Source of the DNA: Chrysemys picta bellii
Lineage: Eukaryota > Chordata > Testudines > Emydidae
Direction: 5' to 3'
NCBI RefSeq assembly: GCF_011386835.1
Contig: NC_088796.1
Span: 33,435,011-33,499,010 of the forward strand
Length of the DNA stretch: 64,000 nt
Both the position numbers and the translations under genes were made by a program. The notes under the pieces were generated by a model. The model had not been told where the DNA came from. It did not search any database and worked only from the letters and a program-made list of their open reading frames with translations. Positions 1 through 12,854 of this stretch are shown one piece after another (position 1 is the first letter of the stretch; every line of letters begins with the position of its first letter).

Positions 1-1813
1 AGAGGTAGTTGACATTTCTTTTAATGATATTGTTTCTCTGCATATTCACAAAGGCCCCGTTACACAATCTACAGCGAAGAGTGGGGTTATAATACTGTAG
101 GGCCATAACCATGCTATTACACATTGTTTTTCATATATAAAACACAAAATAATGTTACAGTCATTTTGTAGAACCATGTGAAAAACCTGTAAAGACCAGC
201 AATGATCAAAACTGAAATAGTTAACACTGACAGGGCTTTGGTAAAGTTCTAGAACACCTATTACAACATGGTAACCCAACACGATAAATTTTGTAGTGTA
301 GACGGACCCTTAGACACACTGCATTGGTTTACATCTAAAAGGTTCTCTTTGCTACCAGAATGGCTAAAAACGACTGACTTTTCTTAAAAGTAAAGCTTAT
401 TTCTCAAAAACTGAGATGGGGTTTCTCAAAGTAGTGCTGGTATATATATAAGTTATTCTTATTATCTATTAAGCTCTGATCATGTGCTCGAGAATGAGAG
501 AGAAAACATATTACCTGCCCTGGGGATCTTGCAAACGATGAGCTTATCCTATAAACATACATGAGTTGATTTGTTCGTAGTCCTAATGACTTTAGGACTA
601 CTCGCATACAAAAAATTACTCGGATGTTTAAATATTTACAAGATCAGACCATACACCTGGACTGAGTTCTAGCTCATTCCAAACCATGGTTTTTAAATTG
701 CCTCTTCCCCTTTCAATCCTTAGTTTTCATGCTGCTAGCTTTGTTGAAGTGTGTGAGACTTCCCATTTGATGTTTAAGACCAGAAAAATTACACTTAGGA
801 TCTTTCTGTAACATATACACCAATATTTACATATTGTACTCTAAATATCTGAATAAGTGAAATGGAGAATTCTGCAGGAATTCAGGCTTTAGCTTCATAT
901 TAAGAAGAAAATATTTTACTCTGTCATTAAATCATATAGGCTGTTCTCTTTCTGCTTAGTGAAATACACTCATCGCTAAATTCCCAAAGCAACAGATGAA
1001 TACATTCAGCATGATATTAAATGAGTCCACCCTATTATGCCAATTGAAAAATATTTTTAAATTATCTGTAAAATGGGAAAAAACAACTTCTGTGTAAGCT
1101 GAGATATTTCCACAATTATATTTCACAGTATTTGAATGGTATTATTCATTACATCTTTCTAGTTTTATAACATACTAAAGATTGTTTTCTACTCACATTT
1201 TAATGATAGCCTGATTGCAGTAAATACACTTGAAAATAGTAACTGAGATGCTATCCTTAGCGACTCTGTTGATGTTCTAATGTGGCATCTCAATAAATAA
1301 AATAGGCAGCTAGTGGAACAAGTTAATATATATTTACACCATGACATCAACATTTGTGGCAAAACATATTCCTTGTTTGGATGTCACTAACAATTTAAGA
1401 TGAGTTTTAGATCTAGGTCTGTTGATAGGCGTGGCACCCGGCCATCCACCAGCTTGCCCTAAATACATAGCATTATATAGCAATGTACCTATTTATCTAC
1501 CTGTTACAAAACCTGTCTGCCATCTCTCTCTTGCTTTCCTTTTTTAGCAGAATTGTAAGTGACTCAGTGACATTTTGATAGTTTCTAATAAGAGATGTAT
1601 AATAAATTCCTCTGTATCAGATTAATCTTTGCTGGTCGCTAAAATTGGAAGCCAGAATTTTTTAACCAACAGTTTCATGCAAAATGCTGTTTTTGTTCAA
1701 ACTATAGCACATGATGGTGAAAGTACTTCTCTCAAAAGAAAGAAGCCACTGGTATACCCTGCTTCATGCTATCTGGGGAGATACTATCTATAGTGGCAAA
1801 TGTCCAATGCTAT
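1..1813. other. AT-rich intronic sequence, nothing recognised
   Basis: No exon, RNA gene or known repeat family was recognised. The short open frames here have no domain and no splice context. Inferred to be part of the downstream ARL15 intron. Confidence 0.5.
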
Positions 1814-2540
1814 TGTAGTGGGTCCCGTGCTTTTCCTTGGTGTGGTGAATAAGGTGCCGCCCCTGCTCCTATTCTTGGGCTCCACAAGGGCCCTGGAGCG
1901 GAAGAGAAAGGGACAGGGAAGAGACCCAGGTTCTCCCCCCTACTCTGGTCCCAGCCCCTTTGGCTTCACAGGCTTCTTACCCTCTTTCCCCCTGGGCAGG
2001 GTTTCTCTCAGTCCTCTGTGCTGGGGGAGTCCCTCTGCCCTGGTTGGGCAGGGTTTCCCTTCCCTTGGTACTCTAATCCTCTGGTCAACACCAGTACACC
2101 TCCAAACTACAGTCAGTTCTCCTTCCCTGCTCCTGTCTGACTGAAGCAGGGGTTTTAATAGGTCTCCATCAGGGCCTTAATTGGCTCCAGTTGCTCTAAT
2201 GAACCTGTAGTAACCTCTCCTTAGTCTACAGGGAATAAGGCTCTGTCATCCTGGGGCTTATATATCTCCCATCTATCACTCTCCTTCTGGTGGCTCCCTT
2301 GACACCTTCAAGGAGCAGTGGCTACTATCCAGGGTTCACTGCTTGGTGTCCCCTTGAGGTTCTCTCTTTTTGAGCCTTTGACCTTCACACCTGCCCTTGT
2401 TTTCTTTTTTATTGTCCCCCGTAATCAGTTGAGTTCCCGGGCCCAGTGGATCTGCCCCAACGGCTGGGGGAGTGTCCTTTAGCTGTAAAATTAAAAAAAA
2501 AAATCACTCTCCTGCTGTCCTCTGGCCCTGCTGTATCACA
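1814..2540 (+). mobile_element. Solo LTR with 4-bp target duplication
   Basis: A 727-bp GC-richer block starts TGTAGTGGGTCCCG and ends CTGTATCACA. It therefore has the TG...CA ends of a long terminal repeat. It is flanked by a perfect 4-bp duplication, CTAT (1810-1813 and 2541-2544). No internal coding region or second LTR is present, so it is a solo LTR left by recombination. A 4-bp duplication fits gammaretrovirus-like (class I) elements, or some Gypsy elements. The part around 2160-2200 (TTAATTGGCTCCAG) is shared with the LTR at 53913, so the two families are related. The 114-codon frame inside it is not a gene. Confidence 0.75.
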
Positions 2541-3407
2541 CTATGTAAATATTATAAGCCACAATACTATAACTTAGCTAGTGTAATTGATTTTACTGAT
2601 CAATCAGTCCTGACAGTTTCAGAAATCTGGTAAAAAGTGTACTCCCTCCCTACCCCACCCCTGTGTCAAAAATGTCTGTGAATGTCTGGATACACTACAA
2701 TAAATTCACATTCCATGAGTATGAACAATTGCTCTGGGCCTTGCTAGAATCAAAAACTTGATTTCTAAATACAGCAGTGTTGTATTCTCAGATTCCATGA
2801 AGAATCTGCCTTCAGTTTCAAACAAATATGATGTTCACTTCTTTATTCATTCGTACACAGCCCACAACGAGTACAAATAAACAGTCTTCCAGTTGAGTGG
2901 ACACTCAGAAGTGAAAGGCTGAAGCAAAAGATCCCTAAACCTGAAGGAACAAGGAAGGCAACCCTGGTAGAATCCCAGTATCTTCCATTTGCCAGCAACT
3001 TGGGGTGAGCAGGCTTTACACCCTGTAGACAGATCTACTGTGAAGTCCATTCTGTAAGCAGAAAATGGCTAAAAAGATTTGTTGATCTGACCTTTCCAGC
3101 ATACACATTTAAATTGTCAGATTCATCAGAAGATGTATGTATTTTACAAACAATGACTGTATCTTTACTATTTCTTTCTGATGGCTTACAACCTACCCTG
3201 GTAATATAGTATGCTGGATTAACTGGATATAACAACATTCACAAGTTACAGGCAGAGAAGTATTTATGTTGAAGCTATGAGTACCGTACATCAAACTAGT
3301 TAAATAAATAGCACATGGTATATATTTTAATCATTGCATATTTCTTCTAGTCTTTACAATAAAAGAGAAACAAGTACTACTTTTAAACCAGGTTTACTTA
3401 AGGCAGG
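2541..3407. other. Unique intronic sequence
   Basis: AT-rich sequence with no repeat or exon recognised. Short open frames on the minus strand lack any domain. Confidence 0.45.
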
Positions 3408-3578
3408 AAGGATGGCCAATAGTTAGACTTCAGACTTAGAACCCAGATTTAATTCCCTGCTCTTCCACAGACTTCCTGTGAGACCTTGGACAAGTCAGAG
3501 TCTCTCCGAGCTGCAGTTCTCTATCTGCAAAATGAAGAGCGTCATTCTTCCCTACCTCAGAGGAATGCTGCAAGGCAC
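3408..3578 (+). repeat. MIR-type SINE relic
   Basis: A degraded tRNA-derived CORE-SINE. The recognisable order is: a segment resembling agttctagtcccagctctgc, then gtgagaccttggacaagtca, then the cagttctctatctgcaaaatg tail. Divergence is high, as expected for an ancient amniote family. Confidence 0.6.
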
Positions 3579-3590
3579 CAGACACTATGG

Positions 3591-3749
3591 CAATGGTTCT
3601 CAACCTAATTACCATTGTGGGCCGCACATGCAGCTCTCTCTGTGTTATGTGGGCCACATCTACACTACTTGTATGTCCCTGAGGATGTCACAATGGCTGC
3701 AGCTGTGTGCTGACTGCGCCACAGGCGGCCCGCAGTTTGAGAACCACTG
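3591..3749. mobile_element. Short hAT-type MITE
   Basis: Terminal inverted repeats CAATGGTTCTCAA and (reverse strand) CAGTGGTTCTCAAACTG bound a 159-bp non-coding element. The flanking 8-bp sequences CACTATGG (3583-3590) and CACTCTGA (3750-3757) match at 6 of 8 positions, as expected for an old hAT target duplication. It lies about 10 bp after a MIR relic. Confidence 0.7.
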
Positions 3750-4179
3750 CACTCTGACAATGAATGCCATATGAGTGGGCCAAGATAAATAAATGAAACG
3801 TACAAAGATCTAATTTTCCACTTTCATAATATTCTAGGTCTCCTTTTGTGAAGTACCCCGTATAGTAAGTGCTATACAATTAATACATTTGTTATGTATA
3901 AACACTCAAATCAAAGCCATCTAGAATTACTATCACTTTCTAATTAGTGAGGTATTTGGCCAAATTAAGTTAGAAAATGAAGACTTACTGTCATCAGTGA
4001 TGTCAGTGTCCATGAAGACAATGGCTCCTACTACTCAAATTGTGATCTCATGTCAGTCATGACAACCACAGGTTTTTCCCAGGTTACTTTTTGTCCTAGG
4101 AATATAGCGGACCTTGGTTTTGGATACAAATTGGTGACTGTGGAAATTGGTAGCAGGCTAAATTACACCTTTTGTGAAG

Positions 4180-4432
4180 GCCGAGACTTCAAAAAAGAAC
4201 TAGATACATTCATGGAGGATAGGTCCATCAATGGCTATTAGCCAGGATGGGCAGGGATGATGTCCCTAGGCTCTGTTTGCCAGAAGCTGGGAATGGGCAA
4301 TGGGGCATGGATCACTTGCTGATTACCTGTTCATTCGCTCTGGGGCACCTGGCATTGGACACTGTTGGAAGACAGGATACTGGGCAATATGAGCCTTTGG
4401 TCTAACCCAGTATGACCGTTCTTATTTTCATT
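4180..4432 (+). mobile_element. CR1 LINE 3' end
   Basis: The last coding codons and 3' UTR of a CR1 element. Diagnostic segments are gacttcaaaaaagaactaga, the run through ccatcaatggctattagcc, and the closing tggtctaacccagtatgacc followed by ttcttattttcatt. It is 5' truncated, as is usual for CR1. Confidence 0.75.
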
Positions 4433-5904
4433 AAAGACTGGATGACCCAATTTGGTTTCAGTGGTGCAACTAGTGGGCCACTCAGTTGATAATTTTGTAA
4501 CATATTTTGATTATGTTCCTTGACCATTCATAAAAGAATTGTCAGCTTCTTATATGCTGGTTATAGTGTTTTACAAGTTACTAGTAACCTATGAAATGTA
4601 CCAGACATTAATGTAAATTGTGCTTAGTCAGATAATTGTGGTTTAATGAGTTTTAGAGTCCAAACCATAAATGAGGGTGTGAATAAAGCATTCTTCTCCT
4701 TCCACCACTGCATCTACACTGTCCTGTCCAGCAGATTTGATCCAGGTGACTGACATGTAAATTCTGTCTGCCTCCCTGAAGGAAGACAGATTTTTCTCCC
4801 TGTGATTAGTTTTCCACTTCAACAATAGGATCTTTCAGTTTAGATCCATTTGGCTGTGTTCATGGTGGCTGAACTAGGTCAGTACAAAGAGTGTGCATAC
4901 ATCTTTGCATGAGTTCAGGACAGCATTGCTCACACAAGTCCTGTTGTTCCTGGAAGAGTTTTGTTCAGAGACCTATAAGTTGGACACTTGGTCCTACCAA
5001 CTGTTGAAGTCAAACAGAGACATAAAGGACCACTGGAGCATGTTAATGTCTCCCTAAAATATACCAGAACCTTCTTTAAAAGCTACTATCTTCTCTTTTG
5101 GGCGAAGGTGATTTGAGAAGGCAGTGGCCAAGACGATGGTGGGCTCATCTAGAGACCTGTCACTGGGTGACTGGACTCCAAGAGGGAACAGGGTACATTG
5201 CTCAAGTGACTGAATAGCTGCTGCCTCAGAAGAGCTGCTGCCGAGCTGCTGAAAAGGCATAAGAAGGATGCAACTAAGGAAGCTGCTAGAGGAATGGCAC
5301 GAGAGTCCAGCAAACACAGGCCCAAGAAGGGGGCCTGTGCAATCCCCTGACCTCAAGAGGAGAAACAATCAGCAGGGCCTGGGTGATAACAGTGACCAGC
5401 AGAGAGGCTTGGAACCAGACAGATCTCAGAAAGGAGGGCCTCTGCCCAGTGGGAGACTGTGCAAAAGATACTTTGTGCTGATTTTACTTTGGGTTGATTT
5501 TATGTAATAACTCAGTCCCCAATTAGGTTTTGTTATTGGGTATAGGTCTTTGTGGATTATTCCAGGTAATCTGTGAAGAGGAAATCGAGGCAGAGTGTGA
5601 CAGACCCATGCGGGGCCAGCAGGTGGCACTAGAATCCACAGACTTTCTAGAATCCTCGTTTAATTTGAATAGGGTAGTGAGACTGCAGGAGGAGTGCAAT
5701 TTTTCTCACAAAGGTGGTTTTGGTTTACCTTTTTTTTTTTTAAATAATGTGATGTATTACATTATTTTTGTGCATCCTGCACATTTTGTAAGAGTGCATT
5801 CAACTAAATAGGGAGCCAAAGGCAACAATATATTTTGCCCTTCCTCTTGCATTGTTGTTAGTTGAGATTCGTTTATACAGCAAATATTGTATTGTAGCAG
5901 ACAG
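4433..5904. other. Intronic sequence with an unassigned GC-richer block
   Basis: Mostly unique sequence. The segment 5080-5480 is clearly richer in G and C and in purines than its surroundings. It may be a decayed LTR or other repeat, but no ends or duplications could be placed. Confidence 0.35.
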
Positions 5905-5918
5905 TATGCAGTTGTTAA

Positions 5919-6148
5919 GTATCAGAGGGGTAGCCGTGTTAGTCTGAATCTGTAAAAAGCAACAGAGGGTCCTGTGGCACCTTTGAGACTAACAGAAGTA
6001 TTGGGAGCATAAGCTTTCGTGGGTAAGAACCTCACTTCTTCAGATGCAAGTCGACTTGCATCTGAAGAAGTGAGGTTCTTACCCACGAAAGCTTATGCTC
6101 CCAATACTTCTGTTAGTCTCAAAGGTGCCACAGGACCCTCTGTTGCTT
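5919..6148. mobile_element. Fold-back Penelope-type terminal repeat, copy 1
   Basis: A near-perfect inverted duplication. The left arm starts gtatcagaggggtagccgtg and runs through cctgtggcacctttgagac and gcataagctttcgtgggtaa. The right arm is its reverse complement but stops about 40 nt short of the left end. The centre is a perfect 20-bp palindrome at 6043-6062. A perfect 14-bp target duplication, TATGCAGTTGTTAA, flanks it (5905-5918 and 6149-6162). This repeat is very abundant in turtles and is often treated as a SINE. I infer a Penelope-like element terminus, because the 33.3-kb Penelope element has a parallel arrangement (atgttggt, then gagctc hairpin, then cttcttcag). Confidence 0.75.
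6057..6101 (+). ncRNA. Hammerhead-ribozyme-like motif (weak)
   Basis: On the plus strand CTGAAGA (6062-6068) is followed by a hairpin of the type GTG...CAC and then GAAA (6087-6090). After that comes AGC-TTAT-GCT, which could form a 3-bp stem III with C at the cleavage position. Hammerhead motifs are known from Penelope-like elements. Departures from the consensus: an extra A between the core and stem II, mismatches in stem II, and no obvious stem I. The mirror copy lies on the minus strand at 6004-6048. Confidence 0.25.
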
Positions 6149-6162
6149 TATGCAGTTGTTAA

Positions 6163-6852
6163 AATTTTAATTTGGCATCAATGGGCTATGTAAGTGATTT
6201 TTGTATAAGTGGAGGCTTATTCAAAAAAGAGCACATAACAGAGTTTGTACTATAATTCACAGTACTTATTTATCAAAGAAATAGAATTTTTCTCCTCCTG
6301 TCTTAACTAGAAATTTGACTACATGCCTGTTGCTACAAAGGAGATATGGTAAAATAGTATTATGACAACAAGGGAGAAGTTTTCAATCTGTGGAGGCTTT
6401 TTGTTTTTAAATTGTTCCCATTGGAGCTAGATTCTTCATAGACTTGAACTTAACCCCTATTATTACAACACCACTTGTCAGTTAGCACAGAGCACACTTA
6501 ATCAACCTTTGATTTCCTTTTATTGAAGTCAACCAACAAAATATTCTGTTCAAGTAACATATGCTTTGAAAAATCTAGTGCCAAAGGAGGGGGGAAAATA
6601 AATATGTGAGACAGTGCACAAGTAATTTAACCTTGCCTCTTAGGAAAACTGTCCTCATTATCAGCAATGAAGATATTACCTGGCAATATAAATGTCAGAA
6701 AAACATTTACAGTTTAGTTAGGCTAAATTTAGTTTTTTCTAAACACTTACATCCTTTGATTGTTTTTTAACCTCTGAGCTAAGTAAACCATAATTCATTA
6801 ACACTTCATTTTACTTTTTAGCAGATCAATTAAATACAATATATTAAGCACC
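6163..6852. other. Unique intronic sequence
   Basis: AT-rich; nothing recognised. Confidence 0.45.
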
Positions 6853-7300
6853 CAGGGCCGGCTCCAGGCACCAGACGAGAAAGCACGTGCCTGGGGCGGC
6901 ACATTGTAAGGGGCGGCATTCCGGCCAATCTTGGGGCAGCACATTCCGCCGCCCTGCGGTGGTTTTTTTTTTTTTTTTTTTTGCTTTGGCAGCCCGGTCT
7001 GCAGCTCCGGAGCCCCCAGACAGCTCCCCATGCTCCGCCAGTCCCAGCCCAGCCCTGCAGGAACTAGCGATCCCTGCCGCTCACTGGGCCACCAGGCTCC
7101 CTGGGACGCGCCACTCCCCGCCGCCTGCACCGGCCTCCGCCTCCCGCGCCACTCTGAGCCCGGCCCAGCCAAGCCGCCTTTAAAGGAGCAGCTGAGTCAG
7201 CACCTCCTGCAGCCCCCCAGGGGTTCCGCCTGCCTGGCCGGGAGAGACACCCCAAGGCAGGAGGGGGGAGTCCCTCTCGCCCGGCTGCGACAACTTGACA
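6853..7300. mobile_element. GC-rich hAT-type element fragment
   Basis: Starts CAGGGCCGGCTCCAGGCACC, the terminus of a family common in turtles, followed by GGGGCGGCA-type units. It then contains a 20-base T run (6963-6982). The sequence is sharply GC- and CpG-rich against an AT-rich background. The right terminus was not found, so it is truncated or internally rearranged. The overlapping open frames in it come from base composition. Confidence 0.5.
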
Positions 7301-7384
7301 CCAGTTTTTCCAGGAACAAAGGAAACCAGAGATGCCTGTCCACATGACCAAAGTTAGAGGCGTAAGAGAGTCATATTAGGTCTT

Positions 7385-7491
7385 AAGTATCAGAGAGGTA
7401 GCCGTGTTAGTCTCGATCTGTTAAAAGCAACAGACAGTCCTGTGGCACCTTTAAGATGTTAGTCTTAAAGGTGCCACAGGACTCTCTGTTG
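7385..7491. mobile_element. Fold-back Penelope-type terminal repeat, copy 2
   Basis: The left arm (aagtatcagagaggtagccg through tggcacctttaaga) is followed directly by an inverted arm (tgttagtcttaaaggtgcca to ctctgttg). A perfect 13-bp duplication, CATATTAGGTCTT, flanks it (7372-7384 and 7492-7504). It is much shorter than copies 1 and 3. It folds back before reaching the region that carries the hammerhead-like motif. Confidence 0.75.
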
Positions 7492-7504
7492 CATATTAGG
7501 TCTT

Positions 7505-8935
7505 CTACTTCATCTTGCTACTGCAGGATTACTCCCTATAGTACATTTTCTAGTGATTTGCCCTCCCTAGTTTTAAAAGTCTTACGTCTTGAGGCTTCCA
7601 CTATTTCCCTTGGAAGATTCCCACAGTTTAAGAGCTGCCCTTCACCTCTACACCCTCCATAGGCAGGTAATTTTCTTCCCATGTTGGTTTACACTCCCTT
7701 CTTCATCTGGATGGATTTCAACTATGTGACAACAAAGAAATCAAACACCGAAATAGCAGCAGCTACATATCCTCTGCATGACTAATTTCTTCTGCCTTAA
7801 GGCAATGTCTAGCACTGAAATCGTAGCCTGTTTACTTCTATCTGGTACTACATTACAACAAAGATTTAACTCTTACTTATATAAATCTACACAAAGACCA
7901 GCCTATTTGCATGGGTTTATTTAGAATTTGGATTCACATAGTGTCATTACCTTTTTCAGCCAAGCCAGTCACACAGCTTGAGCAGAACTCTAGTTTTCAT
8001 TTGAAACACAGGTGGGTTTATTGCTAACTTTTCCTGTGTTCCTATAAATTACTACAATGAGAAACCAAACAGCCTATGTATATCCATCCCCTTTTGATTT
8101 AGAAATTACTTAGAATAGTCTTAAATTTTATATTTAAAAAAGCTATCATGTTTTACTAATCTTTAAAATTAGTTTATATCATTTGTAATCTACAGCCAAA
8201 TATCATTAAAATGTCCCCTTCCCCATGCTAATTAGAAAGGATACACTCAGGTATCTTGGAAATCAAGAATGCATACTGTAGAATATCTGAATTAGGAGGC
8301 TTGCTTGGATAAACACATGAGAATTGATGGGGTAAAAATCTGAATTTCAATGAGCACAGGAATAAGGGCAGAATCAACACTGCAAGTGAAAGCTGAGAAA
8401 AAAGTAGGGTGAACATTTATAATGTGTATATGTTTGATGTTTGTTACCTTCACAAGGTATTAGCAGACTAAGAGCTAAGGAGGGAAAGGAAACAGCAGTA
8501 CACCCATAGCCCTGGTATTGGTGAGAAGATTAACAGTATTTGCAGCCATGCATAGTTCAGCACACATGAACTGGAGCATCTGCACAGACACTAGCTTTGC
8601 TCTCTCTGTAGCACCAGCAAGTCAAGTTCACATGCGTGGGGCTCTCTGCTACAAAGCCTTGGACAGCACCTGATTGCTCTTTGTAAATGCTTACTGCTAC
8701 TATGGGTCCGAAGTATTTTAAATTGTTTGTAAAAGATCCATTTTTTGTTCCAACAATTCCTCTTGATTTGGGGTGTTAGAAAAAAATTCAAAACTAAACT
8801 AGCAACAGGGAGCTGAGTTAGAGCTCAAAAGGGGTAGCCAATAGCTTCCACCACGTTAACTGGCTGACTGTGATACTGAGTGAAGTTATCCCACTGCAGT
8901 AACCATGAATAGTTTTTCAGAAAAAGCCTACTTTA
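7505..8935. other. Intronic sequence, little recognised
   Basis: The part to about 7720 resembles decayed LINE sequence (tttagtgatttgccctccct...) but was not assigned. The rest is AT-rich with no exon seen. Confidence 0.35.
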
Positions 8936-9231
8936 GGCTATGTCTACACTGCTCACCTTACAACAGTACGGCGGCAGCCGCGCCATTGTAAAGGGCACAG
9001 TGTAGCCGCTCTTTGTTGCCAGGAGAGAGCTCGCCCGGCGACAAAATAAAACCACCTCCAGTGAGGGGCAGTACCTTCGTCCTCGGGAGTGTGGCTCCTG
9101 CTAATGAAGCGCTGTCTACACCAGCGCTTTTCATTATTAAAAATTTTGTCGTTCGGGGGGGGGGGGGGTGTTTTTTCACACCCCTGAGCGACAAAAGTTT
9201 TAACAATGAAAGTGCTAGTGTATACAAAGCC
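8936..9231. mobile_element. PIF/Harbinger-type MITE
   Basis: A 296-bp non-coding element with ends GGCTATGTCTACACTG and (reverse) GGCTTTGTATACACTAG. A perfect 3-bp TTA duplication (8933-8935 and 9232-9234) is the hallmark of PIF/Harbinger insertion. It contains a 14-base G run (9155-9168) flanked by a short hairpin (ttttgtcg...cgacaaaa). Confidence 0.8.
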
Positions 9232-12200
9232 TTAATCAAAGCCAGCTAGGACAGTAGCAAACTGCTTCCGCTCTCAGCCAGTGCACAGAACTAAGAAAGC
9301 AAGGAAGAGATCCAAAATAGCTGGATCACAAATGCATATTGTTCTTTCCCTACCTTTTTTATACTAAATCTGTCTGCACGGCACTATATATTCCCTTACT
9401 TGCTTATGCTTCTATTTTATCCAGATCAGTTTTGAATGGTATTTCCCTCCACCTTCAGACACATTGCCTCCCATTATTACTTCATACCCAACAAAATTAT
9501 TTTTAAAATGCCCTGGTAAAATTTATTCTGCATATGTCAGATGGTCAGTTTTAAGACTGAAACTATCTTCCATAAATATAAAATGAATGATTGACTTCTG
9601 CATACTAAGATCATTTTTGATTAAATACATACTTGGCTTTTATAGCTTACCTTCTCCAATTCTTAAGCAAAAAAGAAAGGTGACCAAACACATGCTTTTA
9701 ATTATTCAGAAAGATCAAGAATTTTAACCCTATTCCCCTCAGTCAGTATTACTCTGTGTACAGAATTCTTTTTCTGCCACGAGGAGGTGTTATGAATGCT
9801 TTACCTTTGCTTCTCTCTTTTGAAATGGAGACCATCATCCCTTAACACATGTAGCACTGCTGGCCTTGTAAGCAAGAGTTTGGTGGTCATTCCCAAATGG
9901 CAATGCAACTTGTTAAATTATAAGACATCAGTCTGAAAACACCTTTAAACCACCCAGAATCTGCAACTATTTAATTCGAAAATAAAAATGAATAAAAACT
10001 ATTGTTACAGCAAACTAAAAACCTTTGAAATAATCATCCACCTTTGAAATGTTTTCAAAAATAGGAAATCCTTAAATCTGTGAAAAAACTACAGCTACAT
10101 CAACCTAAAATATCTGACATGCACAGCCCTAATTTAACAACGTCAATCCCTTTTAGCGAAAGCACACTTCTTGAGTCTGAACAGAATGCCACTGTCAAAA
10201 TTTTTCACTTCAGAACCACAAGGTTAATCTTTTGCAGTCTGGCGCGCACCAATTAAGCCCTGATAAATAAGGCACAACTAGACAAAGAAAAGAAATTTCC
10301 GTTTCAAATCACCAGGTCAACGGCAGCACACAATGTGTATCAGGTGTTTCCAGAATGTAGTTGACCTACCGTCTTTCCAGTTCATATTCTAAAACCCAGG
10401 GTATCCCCAGACATATTATGTTACATTTCTGGAAAATATTACTCATCAAATTCTTCTGACATTACTTGAGTTAAGTTTGACATATAATTTTCTAATATAA
10501 GACATTAAAAAACAGAGGTATGCACAGAGTTTTTAAAACATGTCAACTTTTCAGTGGTTACTGAGTCTTAGTTATTCTATCAGATTAAGGCAACCCTGAT
10601 TTTCACATAGTAGTAGACATTTTTAAAACTTTAAGTGTGCACTTTAGACTTTAAGCAGCAGCAAATTATACAAAAAAAGAAAGTGTTGCAGTTGATGAAA
10701 CCTCAGTTTGCAAAGATTTTTTACTCATTCCACATTTTTAAATTAATTGCTAATTAAATTAAAATGCAACTGTCCAATTTTTAATATTAGAGATGGACAT
10801 CACCCAAAATCTCAGATACAAACACCTACGAATTTTGTGGCACAGACTAATCTCTAATTTTCAGTGGCAGAAGATCAAGTAACACAGCTTTACTTACTCA
10901 ATGTACTAATGTAAAGTTACTACTCGGATTTTCACATTTGTTCTTTGTATTAGAAAAATTGACTATTGTATTAAAACGGTGTTCAAATGGCGGTGTAGCA
11001 TTACTTCCATCTTATCAGGTTTTTTTTATTAATTTTTATATTATGTATATGTGTTGAAGTGTATCAATGGTATAAAGAAGTTAGGTGATATAATTCACGT
11101 ACAAAGTGTTTGCAAAAATACCATAGTAGACAAAGTTCCTATTGCAGGACCACTTCATCAGTGAGCCTTCCTGCTCCTGGGTCACAGGACTCAATAATTA
11201 ACATCAAGACCCTGACACTGAGTAAAGCCTCAACTTCCATCTACTTCAGATGCTCTCTTCAAAGCTTCATTATAAGATTTACTTGCACTAATTAACCAAG
11301 ATCAGAGTCCATTAGCTTTTCGCAGGCTGCCCATCACATCATCACATGACACCTGTATTTGCAATGATGCTGTATGACAGCGAACTAGATTAACATAACA
11401 CTAATAATATCCCCCCTAAATGCCTGTCCTTAAAGACTTTGGTCAACTTGTTATTATATACCAAGATTTGAAAACTTAACACAGGCTTATATTGTGACTA
11501 TAAAATGATGACTGTTGAGCTCAAATTATCCAGCAAAAAGCAGTTTAAAAAATACTGATAATGGTTTTCCACCTTCAGTTGTCCCACCAGAGGAAGCCGG
11601 GGAAAATCAGAACTCCAAACAGTGCACTTTCACGACTCCAGCAGTAAGGATGGAGAGCTTTCAGAGAAGTGATTTCACTAACTTCATTTCAGGAAGTATC
11701 CACAGCAATCCAAGGCAGCTCTCAGCATTTAATCATTTTTAAGTCTTCTGCAGCTGAGAAATTAACAAATGTATAGGGAGACAGCACTAAAACATAACTG
11801 GACTATTAATACTTAGGTTATTTTGATCCTATAATGACCTTTCAGAACTCTTTTCTTCTTGGAAGCTAGATTGGCTTGCCTAACTAGATGTCAGGGGTGT
11901 TACCATTGTGCTTATGCTTTACCAAATCCTGCACTCAGCTCACAGAAGTGTTTTACTTTTCAAGTGATGACACTAAGAGTTGAAATAACTCTGTCATGAA
12001 CCTTTTATATCAACACCTTGGAAACAGCACATCTCTTTCTGAATACAGTATGATCATCAGTCCCTGGTGAGCTGAGAAGTAATCAATAACTAGTGAAAGA
12101 TCAGAAAATATATACCTAGTATGAATAATGCCAAAAAATCAAGAATCAACAGTTAAGTACACAGCAGTCAAGCAGTGCAAATATTAAACTTGAATGTGCA

Positions 12201-12854
12201 ATTGTAACTCTGCCCTGTGTGAATATACATGGCAATACAATCTTGAATTTTTTGTCATATAAAATGTACATATTAATTCTTCTATCATTCTTTTCTACTT
12301 ACTAATGCATACAATGATCTAGTTTATCTTTGAGTGAGATTACATCTCTTCTCCAACATAAAATTTTTTAATATTGTGTCTGTGGCATTGCATTTTATAT
12401 TTTGAACACAATTTTTTGCTTCCCTTTGGGGGGAGACTTCTGAATAATAATTGGTTTATGAGCAATTTATATATTATATTTTTGTTATTTTTGTCTTCCC
12501 TGAAGTGCAGCAAATTAGTGTTTTGTATCTCAACGATCGTGCAAAGGCCTTAATAAAATTTAAATATTACTTTTTCAAATGCCAGAAAAACCCAAAGATG
12601 TTACAAAATTGTTTCCTTAATGAGCCAGAGCATGTATACATACCATAATATACTACTGATTTGAAAGTAGTCAATATATTTTCAACTAGACAAGTATAAG
12701 TCAATTGAAAACTATTTTTCCACAAACTAATTAAAAACATGTATGCTAAGTATATAATCATGTTAAGTATGATTAAGGTAGTACCAATACATTAAATTAA
12801 TAAGACAATCCTGATAATGATGTAGTTGAGGTTGTAATTTAAATCATTAGCTAC
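9232..12854. other. Unique AT-rich intronic sequence
   Basis: The longest stretch in the left half without a recognised repeat. No exon with splice signals and a family match was seen. Open frames are short and without domains. Confidence 0.45.

Noticed and set aside
1800..2144. 114-codon open frame
   Set aside because: It lies inside a solo LTR with clear TG...CA ends and target duplications, with no domain.
6798..7351. Several overlapping open frames on both strands
   Set aside because: They come from the GC-rich composition of a repeat; the protein texts are low-complexity.
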